Source of the DNA: Thozetella sp. PMI_491
Taxonomy: Eukaryota; Ascomycota; Sordariomycetes; Chaetosphaeriales; Chaetosphaeriaceae
Assembly (NCBI GenBank): GCA_021432635.1
Contig: MU270134.1
Coordinates: forward strand, 38,476 to 102,475
Length of the DNA stretch: 64,000 nucleotides
Direction: 5' to 3'
The notes below the pieces were generated by a model. That model was not told the origin of the DNA and ran no database searches. It saw nothing but the letters and a program-made list of their open reading frames with translations. Position 1 is the first letter of the stretch; each line of letters begins with the position of its first letter. Shown piece by piece: positions 34,138-44,682 of the stretch. The position numbers were made by a program, and so were the translations under genes.

Positions 34138-35563
34138 ACCGCCTTCAGGGCTTTTAGCGACGAATGGCGTAGTGATGCACAAAAGTTCTCTCGGGGAACT
34201 ATGTGAGTATCTTATAGTCTCGTATGTTTTTTTGTCGCTGGAGAATAGTAGGAACGAAATTACGCTCGTGATACACGACACCGCGACGTAGACGCCGAAT
34301 GGAGGACAAAGCAAGGTCGTTCCCGGAGAGGGGCCTATTGCTCTTTTGAACAATTGTCGATCCATTGGCCCATCTTTGCCTTTCCAATGACATAACCTCC
34401 GCCGGGGGTAAAGCGGCCGAACAGAATACAAGCAATCCTCCAATCGACGAAAACCTAGCGGGGTTCAGACGCAGGAGTTACGGTCATAAGCAGGCAAACG
34501 GTTCGTCACGCGCCAACTACTTGAACACATGCAAGGTTTAGACCACTAAGAAGGCCCGAAAACTACCCAGGGTCAGGAGATTTTGTCATCTTCGTTCGAG
34601 CAAATGGTTGGAGCGCTTCGAAGCCCGGCACAGCGGGCCTAGCGCCCTGAGGGGTTGCGGGGGAATGTAACAGGTCACTGCAGGTCGCCAGCCCCTGCAT
34701 AGGTCAGGAATAGTCAACAAAGAAGTTAGATATACACACGCTGCCTCAGGTTTTGACATGAATTTGTAGTTGATGTGGGGCAGTCACGTAGGGAGAGCGG
34801 CAAACTGGTCAAATTTTGAGATGGCCGAGAATCCTCAATACCAAAATCTAGTATGGTGTACCATGGCACCAGGTTTCCTTTAGAATAGACAGCTCATCAG
34901 CAACAACAACATAACCGACCCCAGAAGAAAGCAGTAGATACGTTAATATATACTACAAAGTACCAACTAAGGTTTAGTGTTGAGAATATGGGTTTAGTAA
35001 CCTAGTAACTCAGGTAGGGGTAGATCTCGTAGGCACTATATATTACGCAGGGAGTGAAAACACGCTATAAAACAAACATTCTATAGTTACAAAGCTTAGA
35101 TCAACGACTATGCGTTCTGCCAAGAAGATGCGGTCTAGTGGCATAGCTGTAACAAAAATATAGATATGCTGAAGTTCTGCATAAGAAATGAACCGGATGA
35201 TTTCATTATCATGAGCTATTTTTATTTTACCTGGTGGATGCATATCCTGACTCCCAGTACGGTTTAGATTGCCCCAGCGTGGATCCAGTCCGGGCACCAC
35301 ACCACTCCTACCATCTAAAATATCTATTGAGACAACCTCTTAGACCTTAACTAAAGGTCTGTTCTGGTTGCGTATGCACTATGCACGGCTATATAGCAGC
35401 CGGGGTGGGTAAATCACCGGATAAAACTGGGCTACTTGGATTAAAGGAAGACTATCTTTATGAAGAGCCATATAGAAGAGGTGCGACCTCCTGCCGCTGT
35501 CTATTAGCCAACTTTGCTGTTACAACTTTTCCAAGCAGTTACAAGCCCCCTCCAGTTTGGTTT
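34138..35563. other. Divergent region between sugar transporter and AA9 LPMO
   Basis: 1.4 kb, AT-rich in 34850-35200. Near the LPMO end are a TATATAG box (35390-35396) and a CCGGGG hexamer (35400-35405) that matches the CreA/CRE-1 consensus SYGGRG. No coding exon is supported apart from an upstream extension of the LPMO frame. Confidence 0.45.
35390..35405 (+). promoter_or_regulatory. Putative TATA box and CreA-type site of the LPMO gene
   Basis: TATATAG (35390-35396) followed by CCGGGG (35400-35405), about 160-175 bp upstream of the chosen start. CreA/CRE-1 mediates carbon catabolite repression of cellulase genes; a single hexamer is weak evidence. Confidence 0.3.
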
Positions 35564-36606
35564 ATGATGAGAGTAGTCCGAGTCACTTGTGTCTTGGCCT
35601 TGGCAGCTCGGACGGCTGCCCACGGGTACATCTATCGTGTTACCGCAGACAACGCAGTGTATGATGCTCGCCTCTCTCTAAGATATTGCCCCCTTCCCCT
35701 AAAAATAGACTCGCCGCTGACGCACGCTCACCCGACAGCTACCCAGGCTGGGATGTCAATATCGATTCGTCAATCAGTCCCACCCCGGCTCGCATTGCCT
35801 ATGGCGGTGGATATGTTTTTCCTATTTTCGACTTGAATAGCAGTGATATTGCTTGTAATCGAGGCAACAAACCTATTCCTGGCGCAATTGCCGAGGTCCG
35901 TGCCGGCAGCAATATCACATTCCACTGGTCACAGTGGCTATACACTCACAAGGGTCCAATTACCGCGTGGATGGCGCCTTACGAGGGAGACATTGCACAC
36001 GTAAACGTCAACGAGCTAGAATTTTTCAAGTTCGCCGAAGAGGCAATCGAGAATGGCGTCTGGGGTACTGTGAGAATGATCAATGACACCAACAACACCT
36101 GGACGGCCACAATTCCCGCAGATATCAAGCCTGGGAACTATGTAATACGCCAAGAGGTGAGTTGGAAACGGATCCTTCTGACCCCCATGCAACATACCCC
36201 TGACTCTCTACTTTCTAAATGTCAGATCATGGCCCTCCACTTTTCCATTCACACCAAACCTGGCTTTACCATGGTCCCAGTCGGCCCCCAATTCTACATG
36301 ACATGTTTCAACTTCAAGGTCACGGGCGACGGAAACGCTACTCCCAACGGCGTGAGATTCCCCGGCGGCTACCATAAGGACGACCCAGGCCTTCATTTCG
36401 ATGTCAATTCCACGGGCCCCTACCCCTCGGTTGGTCCTCCTGTCTACAAGTCCACGTACGATATCAAGCTTGAGCCAAAGGAGCGCACAATCATGAGCCC
36501 CACAGGCCAGGGTGAGGCGGCTGACGCTGACTATTATGCGCGGCAAGATACAGCGCGTAAGCAGCTGGAAGCATTTATAGCAAACATTGTTGCCATGGGA
36601 GGTTAA
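35564..36606 (+). CDS. AA9 lytic polysaccharide monooxygenase (formerly GH61)
   Basis: Exons 35564-35658, 35739-36156 and 36226-36606 give 297 aa. Donors are gtatga and gtgagt; phases match. A signal peptide (residues 1-19) leaves the mature protein starting His20-Gly-Tyr-Ile, as required for the copper histidine brace. The second brace ligand is His176 (MALH). The axial Tyr195 and the conserved Gln193 are in GPQFYMTC. Cys71 (DIAC) and Cys198 form the expected disulphide. YPGWD and the FHWSQWLYTHKGPITAWMAP block also fit AA9. There is no CBM1. It oxidatively cleaves cellulose or related glucans outside the cell. The reading frame is open upstream to an ATG at 35381, but only the 35564 start gives a signal peptide. 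The C-terminal tail of about 40 residues is charged. Confidence 0.95.
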
Positions 36607-36767
36607 CCAAACGCAACACACGATAACATACCAGCTGTAATCCAAATCTCGACGATAACACCACTACATACTAAAGACTTTATAAATGATTGCTCAAGTG
36701 ATGTTGTAGTGTTTGGTAGTGCAGCACCACCTAGATAATCAACTGACAGCACGTATAGATGAATTGA

Positions 36768-39700
36768 TCATCCCAGAGGAACCAACTTCCACTCCGTTTT
36801 TAGCTTCACCCAATCCCTCTCCTCAATATCTGCATGGTTCACTTTGTATGCAATCCCCTCGTGCCAACGGATCTGGAACGTCTTCATGGTATACGGCACG
36901 TGTTTCCACTGCCATCGTCCGATGACAACAAACTCCGCCTTTCTCATCCACAAGTCATTATGGGTAAGCACAAGAGGCGGTAGCGCTAAAGGATGGGAGT
37001 CCGGGTCGAGACCGCTTCCTGCTTCTACATCGGAGGGGTCTTCATTCCATTTCGTCTCACCAATGACTTCCCCGTCGTGGTTGAGTATCTGTCTCCCCCA
37101 AAGGTCTAGAACAGCGGTGCTTGCCCAAAAGAAAATGAGGAGGGAGTCCGGGATGGAGTTGAGACGCTTCGCCAACTGTGGGTGATGCGTCTCTAGATCA
37201 GCAAGAGAGACCGTAAGAGGTTGGTCCATGGGTCGCCAGACATCAGTCGCATCGTCCGGTCCAGGGGATTTGTAAGGCCGTGTAGGGTCGAATAGGTACT
37301 CGTCTATTTGGCGGGAGTAGTGGTGGGGTTCGTCCTTGGATCTGACGCGTGAAATTCGCAAAGGCGACGTTGCATGACTGTAGCAGAGAATTTCGGCTCC
37401 GTCTCTAATAAATGAAGAACGGGTGTGATTAACAGTTTACAATCAAGAAATCACGCCGTCGTGGTTATTTACCTTTTCCCGTAGTGCCAGGTGCTCATAC
37501 TGACCCTTCCATACCACGCCATCCAGGACCAGGAAGGAAATGGAACGCGCACGCGGTGTGGCGTCATAGGCAAAGTAGAGAAGGCGGTTCGTCGTCGCAG
37601 GCTCCGCGGCCCCCCACTGGGCGCAGTAAACAGATCCCAGAGAAGGCAAGTCTCGAATCGAGAGCGAGGTATCCCCCAGGGAAAGTCATCCAAAGGACGC
37701 TTCGTATGTTGTGCCACGACTTGTAGGATGGCTGCGCACCCATCATGAATATCTCCTTCGTATGTGAAGGCCCTGCCTGAGATTGCCGATATGAAGGACT
37801 CTAGCGCTGTATAGAAACGATCTTCCCTTTGGATCTCCGGTGAATATATGGTGTTAGGCTCCGTCTGCGCAAGGAGAAGTTTCTGCAAGGAGGCCGACCG
37901 ATATTCCGGCAGCGAAACATCAACCCGCATGTTGAAGTTCTCGAGATAGAAATCCTCTCTCCAGGAACGCTCGTGGCATTCCCAGAGAACCATCTCGGAT
38001 GTAAATATGAGCAACCGACGGGCATTAAACCCCTCTTGCAGGGTCCATCCCCTCTTTGTCCATGGTGAGTGCTCTGGGATCCCCGGGGAATGAAACAACG
38101 AAATTCCCGGACATCCATCCTTACTACTGCTTGCTGTAGCTGGGGCGATCACCCTTTCTTCCTGTCCCGTTCTCCTGGAACTGGCCCTCATTCCGGCCAG
38201 GCCTGCTTCGGCATGTTCACCTGAAGCCTCCACAATTACAGCTGTTGCGGCATGGTAGATAGCTGCCATCGACGCGATGCCCTCAGCCTTGTCCTTGTCG
38301 TTGTCCTGCATTATGCATAGTGCATCACACCACAGCAAGTCTATGCCGAGATCGGCTGTTAACGCAATGGCGTCTTCGACGGTTTGAGAAACATCTCGCA
38401 CCTCTCCTTCTTGGCTTAAGCGGAGAAGATTATCGGACTTTAACGTAACTCTGTGTCGATCGCCCCACGGGTAGCTGAGGGCAAGAAACCTTAGCGTTGC
38501 AATGTCAAGATTTCGTAAGGTGACAATCCGCCTCGTATTTACTTGAATGAAACGGATAATAGATGTGCTGCGACCAGTTTAGCAAAAGAATAGCCAGGCT
38601 TAGGTAGCTCACGTACGGCATGGAAGCCTGGTGCTCCGTCAGTGGACATGTCAGTTTGTGTTGCGACTCGCAGGTGTCTAGCCAAGTACGCAGCCAGCTG
38701 GTGTCCACCTGTACAGGACGCTTTCGCATACCGCCGATGGTAATAGCTGTAGGTGGACTCCTGAAGGAAGGCGATTGAAGAGTATTGAACGGTTCCCCGG
38801 GTTTGAAGTCGGCAATCAGCTTCGGTTTACCCAAGCTCGACGGCCCATTTCCCGGCATGTAGCACATTTGCGCCATGTCTGACCATTCATTGATTTCCTT
38901 TTCCCTTCTAAGCTGATCCCAAGACGACATATATACACAAAGACTACGGACTGTGTATGATTTGAATGGTGGAGACTGGGACATTCTAAATCGCTGAGGC
39001 TGCGGCTCTGAAATAGTATAGCATTCACCGATTCTGGCATAAAGAATGTTTGTAGCCGCCCATTCGATGCCGTCTTTAAACTGGCCTGATTAGCACCGTA
39101 GCCAAGCGACGTTTGAAGATGAAGGACGGCAAATGAGCAATGCCCCAAGAAGTGGCACACTAGGCCCATTCCTGTTCTGCGGGGGGCGAGAATGACTTCA
39201 CGTACGCTTGTTGATGGAGGGTCGAATCCAGTCGCACAGCCAACAATCTTCTCTATTTTCCACTATCCTCGATGCTGTGCCGAGATAAAAGGCATAGGCC
39301 AGCAGCTCTCCGGCGTCAAAGTCGGGATCATCTTGGTCTAGCTCCGCCTGTGTGACGGGGTGGCGGGGTGTTGGCTCGTCGTTTTGGGAATAAGTTGGAC
39401 TTTCGCTCCACTGACCGGTGCCAGCGGGAAAGTGATCGGGTTTTCTTTCCTCAATCTCGCCGTCTTGGTTGACGATGATCAGTGATCGCTCGTGGCTAGA
39501 ATAGTCCCAATGATTCCAGGAAGACGGAGAGAGAAGTTGCTCAAGCTCGTCTTCGCAGACCTTGAACGCGAATTCGTTGGCTTCGCTTGCCATGGGCAAT
39601 TGCAGCTTCTCAAATTCGATCTTGCAACAGAAGTTGCACAATCCAGTTGTGTTGATGTGACACTGGATTTTCTTCAACAGAAACGAACTTGTGCCGGAGC

Positions 39701-39773
39701 TGAGCCATCTTTGCCGTGCCGACTCTGGGGCTTCTTCGCGAGGAAGTTCACGATAAAAAGACAACCGAGGCAT
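36768..39773 (-). CDS. HET-domain protein (heterokaryon incompatibility family)
   Basis: Exons 39773-39206, 39085-38617, 38567-37473 and 37404-36768 give 922 aa; all introns GT-AG with matching phases. An N-terminal extension of about 340 aa contains a His/Cys-rich motif (CHINTTGLCNFCCKI) that could bind zinc. The HET domain starts near residue 365 with FLALSYPWGDRHRV. It continues with the second block ALTADLGIDLLWCDALCIMQ, followed by MAAIYHAATAVIVEA, and the third block SPWTKRGWTLQEGFNARRLL. The C-terminal half has aromatic segments (PFPSWSWMAWYGRV) usual in this class. HET domains trigger cell death when incompatible strains fuse. Unlike the NLR and SNF2 genes, this one is intact. Confidence 0.93.
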
Positions 39774-40164
39774 GTCACTGGCTCTTTTTGAAACGGAAAT
39801 ACAAAGAGGATGATATAATTATATGTTCAGAAAGTCTTCTCAGTTTGTGTAAGAGATTGCCTACCCGCGTAAGTACCTACCTAGGCGCCAGTGCGGAGTC
39901 GACCAGTGAGTTAGGCACCAGTGCGCAGTCGCACGATTTTGTCTCGCCCGCATCAAAGCAAGTTAAGGTACTGACTGTACTGCACCTTCTAGATTTGGTG
40001 CTGGCCCCGCATGTATTCTCAGTAAGCTAACTATTTCTAGTACATACCCAACATTCTTCTGCTCATTTACTTCAACTCTCCCTTAACTATCTATTAAATA
40101 TCTGAATCGCCTGTTCGAGTTCCAAGGCCATTTCTCTGTGCGGGCTACAGCGTGCAGAATGCAT
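39774..40164. other. Intergenic region
   Basis: 390 bp between the HET-gene start and the next stop codon. Nothing recognised. Confidence 0.5.
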
Positions 40165-40992
40165 TTACAACATGCCAAATAGTATAACAAATAGCGAGGC
40201 TACAAAGGAACCACCAAATGCGAGCCAGGAAACCTCAAGCCTACCTACTGCTGAACTCGCTGTTGCCGTAGGCGGATATACCTGTCCCGTCCGCTGGCAT
40301 GTCTTCCCGATAGTACCAAAATCCCACGCGTATGGCGACCCTGAGCTGAGCGCTTGACAGTAGTAGTCGCGCGGGTCCATGCATTGCGAGGCGATGCTGG
40401 CTTCAGCCACGTAGTTGTCTCCAGACGCAGCCTCGCTGCGTAGATACACGTCACAAACCGTGGTGGTAACGGCCTGGTTGCCCAGATTCGTCCCTAGCGT
40501 GGAAACGTACGTTGTCACCAGCACGGCATGCACGGACTGTGTTGCTTGCTCTGCTACATCTGTGATCCACGGCGAGGGCAGCAAAATAGTCGAGGCAGTC
40601 GTGTAGTCGAAGCTGGTTTTCGTGCACGACGCGGGGTTGCTGATCGGCACTGGGGTCCAGTAGGTGGTCGTGATGGCTCCGCTCGTCTTGCTACTCAATG
40701 CCGGCGTCGGGCCGCACGACTTCAGCCCGTTCCGAGTGCAGACGCTGGCATCGGATGCGTAGAACAGGTCATGGACGGTCAGAACAAGCGTATAACTCAT
40801 GCTCGTAAATAGGCTCGTTGATATGTTGGCGGACGTGGCGGATACGCTGCCTATCGGGTAGACGGAGATGGAGCTCGCAGTTGCCTGTTTGTTCCAGGTG
40901 GTCAAGGTTGTTTGCCAGTGGTTAGTCGTGCTCCATGTAGCCGCAATATGGGCACAGGAGAGAACAACAATGAATAAGGCGTTTGCCTTCAT
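40165..40992 (-). CDS. Secreted, probably GPI-anchored cell-surface protein, unknown
   Basis: A single exon gives 275 aa. Residues 1-19 form a signal peptide (MKANALFIVVLSCAHIAAT). The body is very rich in Ser, Thr and Ala with scattered cysteines (VCTRNGLKSCG, ASCTK, TVCDVY, SQCMDPRDYYCQ, KTCQRT), suggesting disulphides and O-glycosylation. The C-terminus is a hydrophobic helix (WLAFGGSFVASLFVILFGML) after a small-residue stretch (TASSAVG), as in GPI precursors, although a transmembrane anchor is possible. I do not recognise the family. It may be a cell-wall or adhesin-like protein. Confidence 0.72.
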   Translation of the reverse strand: MKANALFIVVLSCAHIAATWSTTNHWQTTLTTWNKQATASSISVYPIGSVSATSANISTSLFTSMSYTLVLTVHDLFYASDASVCTRNGLKSCGPTPALSSKTSGAITTTYWTPVPISNPASCTKTSFDYTTASTILLPSPWITDVAEQATQSVHAVLVTTYVSTLGTNLGNQAVTTTVCDVYLRSEAASGDNYVAEASIASQCMDPRDYYCQALSSGSPYAWDFGTIGKTCQRTGQVYPPTATASSAVGRLEVSWLAFGGSFVASLFVILFGML

Positions 40993-41663
40993 GATGATCT
41001 ATTTAAAACGAAACGAGCACGAACTGGTTGGAGAATTGCCAATGCGGCCGATGGAGAGAATGCGGAGACACAGAGCTAGGGCCGAAGAAGAGCCCAGCAA
41101 GCATTTAATGTTTTCCTCGTATGCAATCTCCTCAACTTAGAACGATTCAGCCACCCCGAGAATCACAACTGGTCTATCTAGCCCAGGCTGACATCAGGAA
41201 CAGTATAAAAATAGAGCCACAGCGTCCAGTATGCCAAGAGAGGCGGCTAGAGATGAGCAGTCCGCGAATTTGTCTTGAGATCGTCGAGAGGCAGAACTTG
41301 GCCAATGATGCCGCTCGAAATAGCTCAAGGACAAGCAAATAGCAAGTTTCATCACAATGCATGCCAAGGCTACCCGCTCCCTGTGGCGTAAAGCTCGACC
41401 TGCCCTGTTGGACAGTTTAGTACGATATATTTTGCCAAATTGCTTCTGCGAGAGGGCTGAATAGTCTTGGCTATTTGCTTCTATCTCTACAACCCGCCCC
41501 CCTGTACGTGTGTGTTAGCTTGGTGCGAGACACGGCCGGCCAGATATGAGAGCCTGAAGGTAGTTGCGAGATTCTCGTACCGCTCAAGAGACTGAATAGC
41601 ACCTAGATCCTAATGCCCGAATCCCCATCAATGCGATGAACAGTGAACCGCACAGCCAAGTTA
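40993..41663. other. Intergenic region
   Basis: 670 bp between two minus-strand genes; promoter of the surface-protein gene. No supported exon. Confidence 0.5.
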
Positions 41664-43644
41664 CTATCTCGCAGAGGGAGAGTTAGTCTTGATAAATTTC
41701 CAATCTTTATCTCCAGTGTGATGAAACAAGGCCCACTGGCGAGCCGCCCATGTCTCCAACGTTTCTGTAGTCTCTGGTCGCGATATCCGTACGTCCTCCG
41801 CCTTCCACCCATCGAGCCCGTGGAGCAAAATTGCAATAACGGAGGATTTAAAAAGTGGCTGGCGCCTTGTAGTGAGAATACACAGGACAAGAACGATGGC
41901 GTTGAGGACCGCGAGCGCCAAGGGAAGTATGAGCCAGGCCCACCGCACATGGATATATGTTGTTGGGTAGGATGCGTTTCCTTGCAGTATGGTGAGGTTA
42001 CCATTGTTTCCGGGGGTGTGCCAGCGCAACTGGGCATCGATGCTGGACCTGATATTCTCGATGAGGTTGGAAAGGTTGGCGGGAGTCCGGATCCAGGGTT
42101 GGGCTGACATCATTTGGCCTGAGAATCCGTTGACATATTCTTGGCAGACTCCAGATCCCGTTGACGCAATGCATTTAATTGTACCTTGACTGACTAAGTA
42201 TTGGGGCAGCATTTGGAAGATCTCCCAGATTGCCGAATTCTGGACGTCATACTGAAAGCCGGTCGAATTGCTCCTATATGTCAAAAAGTCATCAGACAAG
42301 GCCCCCCGTTCGCCAGTTTCTGGGTCTGTTAAGTTATATTCCTCTCTATGAACGCTTAATGGCGTGAGCGCTGTCTCGACGGTCCTTCCGATCGCGAGAT
42401 CTGTTGATGTAGCGGTGACATTATACAATGATCTCTCACAAAGGTAGAATTCGGCTTTAATCATTTCCACTGGGAGGATTCCCCCGCTAGAAAATCGATA
42501 AAGATCCTTTGTAGAAACCATTGACCTTACAGTTACCAGAGTGGTGTTGACATCCCCCATTGCGTTATCGGGGCTGTTGGTTGCGTTTGCTGAGAAATAA
42601 GTTGCCTCATACGTGAGTAACGCGTCTGTACCATTTGGCCATCCGCTCCATGTGGTAGAGACCTGGCCTTCCCACTCTGGTCGACTGGGATAGTCGTAGA
42701 GACAGTCGTAGATCGTGATGTTGAGGTTAATGAATGACGAGTTTGTTGACTCGGTACACTTCGGTCTGACCACACTAGTAAGGTTCGTGAAGGACGTACA
42801 AAACGCCAGGGTTGAGAAGTCATCCCAAGCACAATGGGTTGCTGGAGAAGGGCAATCGAAGATTTTTGCGGGGGTTGCCCCCAAAATACCGCTCATCATT
42901 GCTGTCCTGATGACATTTATGTCCATGACAGCACTATATGCGTCGGAGTCATGAGCTGACTCTACAGAAGCCTTGTTAGGATTCTCTATGGTCATCTCGC
43001 GTCGCTAAATCTCAAGGCAAGCACTTACCCGAGGTATAAGACAATGTGCGATATGATTTGGCCTGTCCAATCTCGGCCGAAACGTTCGTCGTGGTAGCCA
43101 TCCTAGTTGGGAAGTCGAGAACCTGTTGAGCAGTCGGCTCAACACCCAGAGACACGATAGTGATCAGCGCTAATGACCACGCTAGAAGAGCTCTAGATCG
43201 TATGCCAAAGAGAAACATAAAAGAACCCCATAGGCCGCGACTCGCATCATCGAACACTTGCAGTTCCTGCAGCCGACGGGGACGTGCTGAGAAATGTTGC
43301 CATTTAAGCTGGCTGAGGCAAGATGCGACCGGCCCAAGCATAGCTGCTTTACCAATGGTTGTAAGTACGGCGATAAGCGTGTTGATTTTGATGGAATAGG
43401 GCCAGGACTCGAGCGGGATGTTGTCGGCTCTGTTCAGAATGAAGACAATCAAACCCATGCTCAGGGTGCTTAGTAGTGCTGAACCAATTTCCCACCACCA
43501 CCACCAACTTGTTCTGAAGATTTTCTGACCTCGCTTCATTGGTTCTATTTTCTGAGGGGTCGCATTTCTTTCAGTGCTCGGTTCATCCTTTGAGCAGACT
43601 GTAGCAGATGGATGCGTTTTGATGCATGATTCTAGAGTTGACAT
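41664..43644 (-). CDS. DUF3176-family membrane protein
   Basis: Exons 43644-43029 and 42961-41664 give 637 aa (donor gtaagt, branch CTAAC, acceptor gtag, phase 1). The N-terminal half has a Trp run (SWWWWWEIGSALLS) starting a membrane segment, a second helix (INTLIAVLTTIGKAAMLGPV), the conserved stretch LSQLKWQHFSARPRRLQELQ, and a third helix (ALLAWSLALITIVSLGVEP). This order is diagnostic of DUF3176. A large Asn-glycosylation-rich external loop (about 210-560) with many cysteines follows, then a last helix (WLILPLALAVLNAIVLVLC) and a cytoplasmic tail with LLHGLDGW. It is a plasma-membrane or cell-surface protein of unknown function, common in Pezizomycotina accessory regions. Confidence 0.9.
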
Positions 43645-44682
43645 GTTCAGCTGCTCTCTTGCGATATAGTTGTCTGCAAATGGCTGTGAAGGAGGGATAG
43701 AGAGCAGTACAGTACTCTCTATAAGTTATTCTGGGGTTTGGGGTTCGATTCGACTTTATAGGCCCAGATATGCTGTGTGGCTCAGCGCCGGGAACTGCGA
43801 GAGGCCCCCACGACCGAAATTGCCCGGGGGGCTGGTGGCAGCACCAATATTTTAGCCTTTAGCCTTAATGCCAGCTGCTTCGTTCCAAGTAATAGTACCG
43901 TGCAGATATGCGCCTGACATTAGACTCATTTTATTAACTGCTCGTAGTCGGGTCCTTGAGGAGACGGCCATGTCTAGCTCGTCGGGCCTATCATGTGGCT
44001 TGTTGACATGTTGGCTATTCAGGCTTTTTTATCGTTTTTATTATAGGGCTGACCACCACCAGAAGTCTGGTCGTGGAAATTTTATAGTATGCATAGGACT
44101 GAAGCTTTTTTAGAATAAGAATCTACGAAGTTGACGATCAAGTAAACACATTCCATTGTCCCCTTACAGGTACTTAAAGAGAGGTAGTTAGGTATTATAT
44201 ATTTTCTTTTGATATGCTTGCCAATATCATAAGACACTAGTTAGTTGTATTAGAAATATTATTTTAAGGGGGTATAGATGCGAAAGGATTGCAAGTTACC
44301 TGCGAAACCGAGCTGTTCCAGTTCTGAATGCGATGCTTACTTTAAAGCTTAATCTAGAGAGCCTAGAGCTTGCTTTGTTCTTCCTTTTTGAGAGTTAGTT
44401 CTTTAATCGACAGGCAGGGTTTAAGGCGATTGACCGGGCAATATAAGATATATTAAAGTAGTTGCAGACCTTAGCTTTACGGCCGACATAGCGCAAGCAA
44501 AGGAACACATTTTTAGTTTGCACAACAGTTGCCATTCCCGGCACCGTAGGCACAGCAATGAAATTAATATAGGCTATAACAGTTGATTGATCAATGATAT
44601 TACAGAAAAGACAATGTTAGTGTAGTACTTAACTTTACCATTACGCTAGCAGGGTATCTACTGCTCTTATCTACTACCGGCT
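43645..44682. other. AT-rich intergenic block
   Basis: About 1 kb with no open frame of interest. 44100-44680 is strongly AT-rich. Composition is consistent with decayed, possibly RIP-mutated, repeat DNA, but no element could be identified. Confidence 0.4.

Noticed and set aside
43735-43765. GGTTCGATTC-like tRNA B box
   Set aside because: No A box, acceptor stem or anticodon arm could be built around it; the same holds for GTTCGAACC near 57061.
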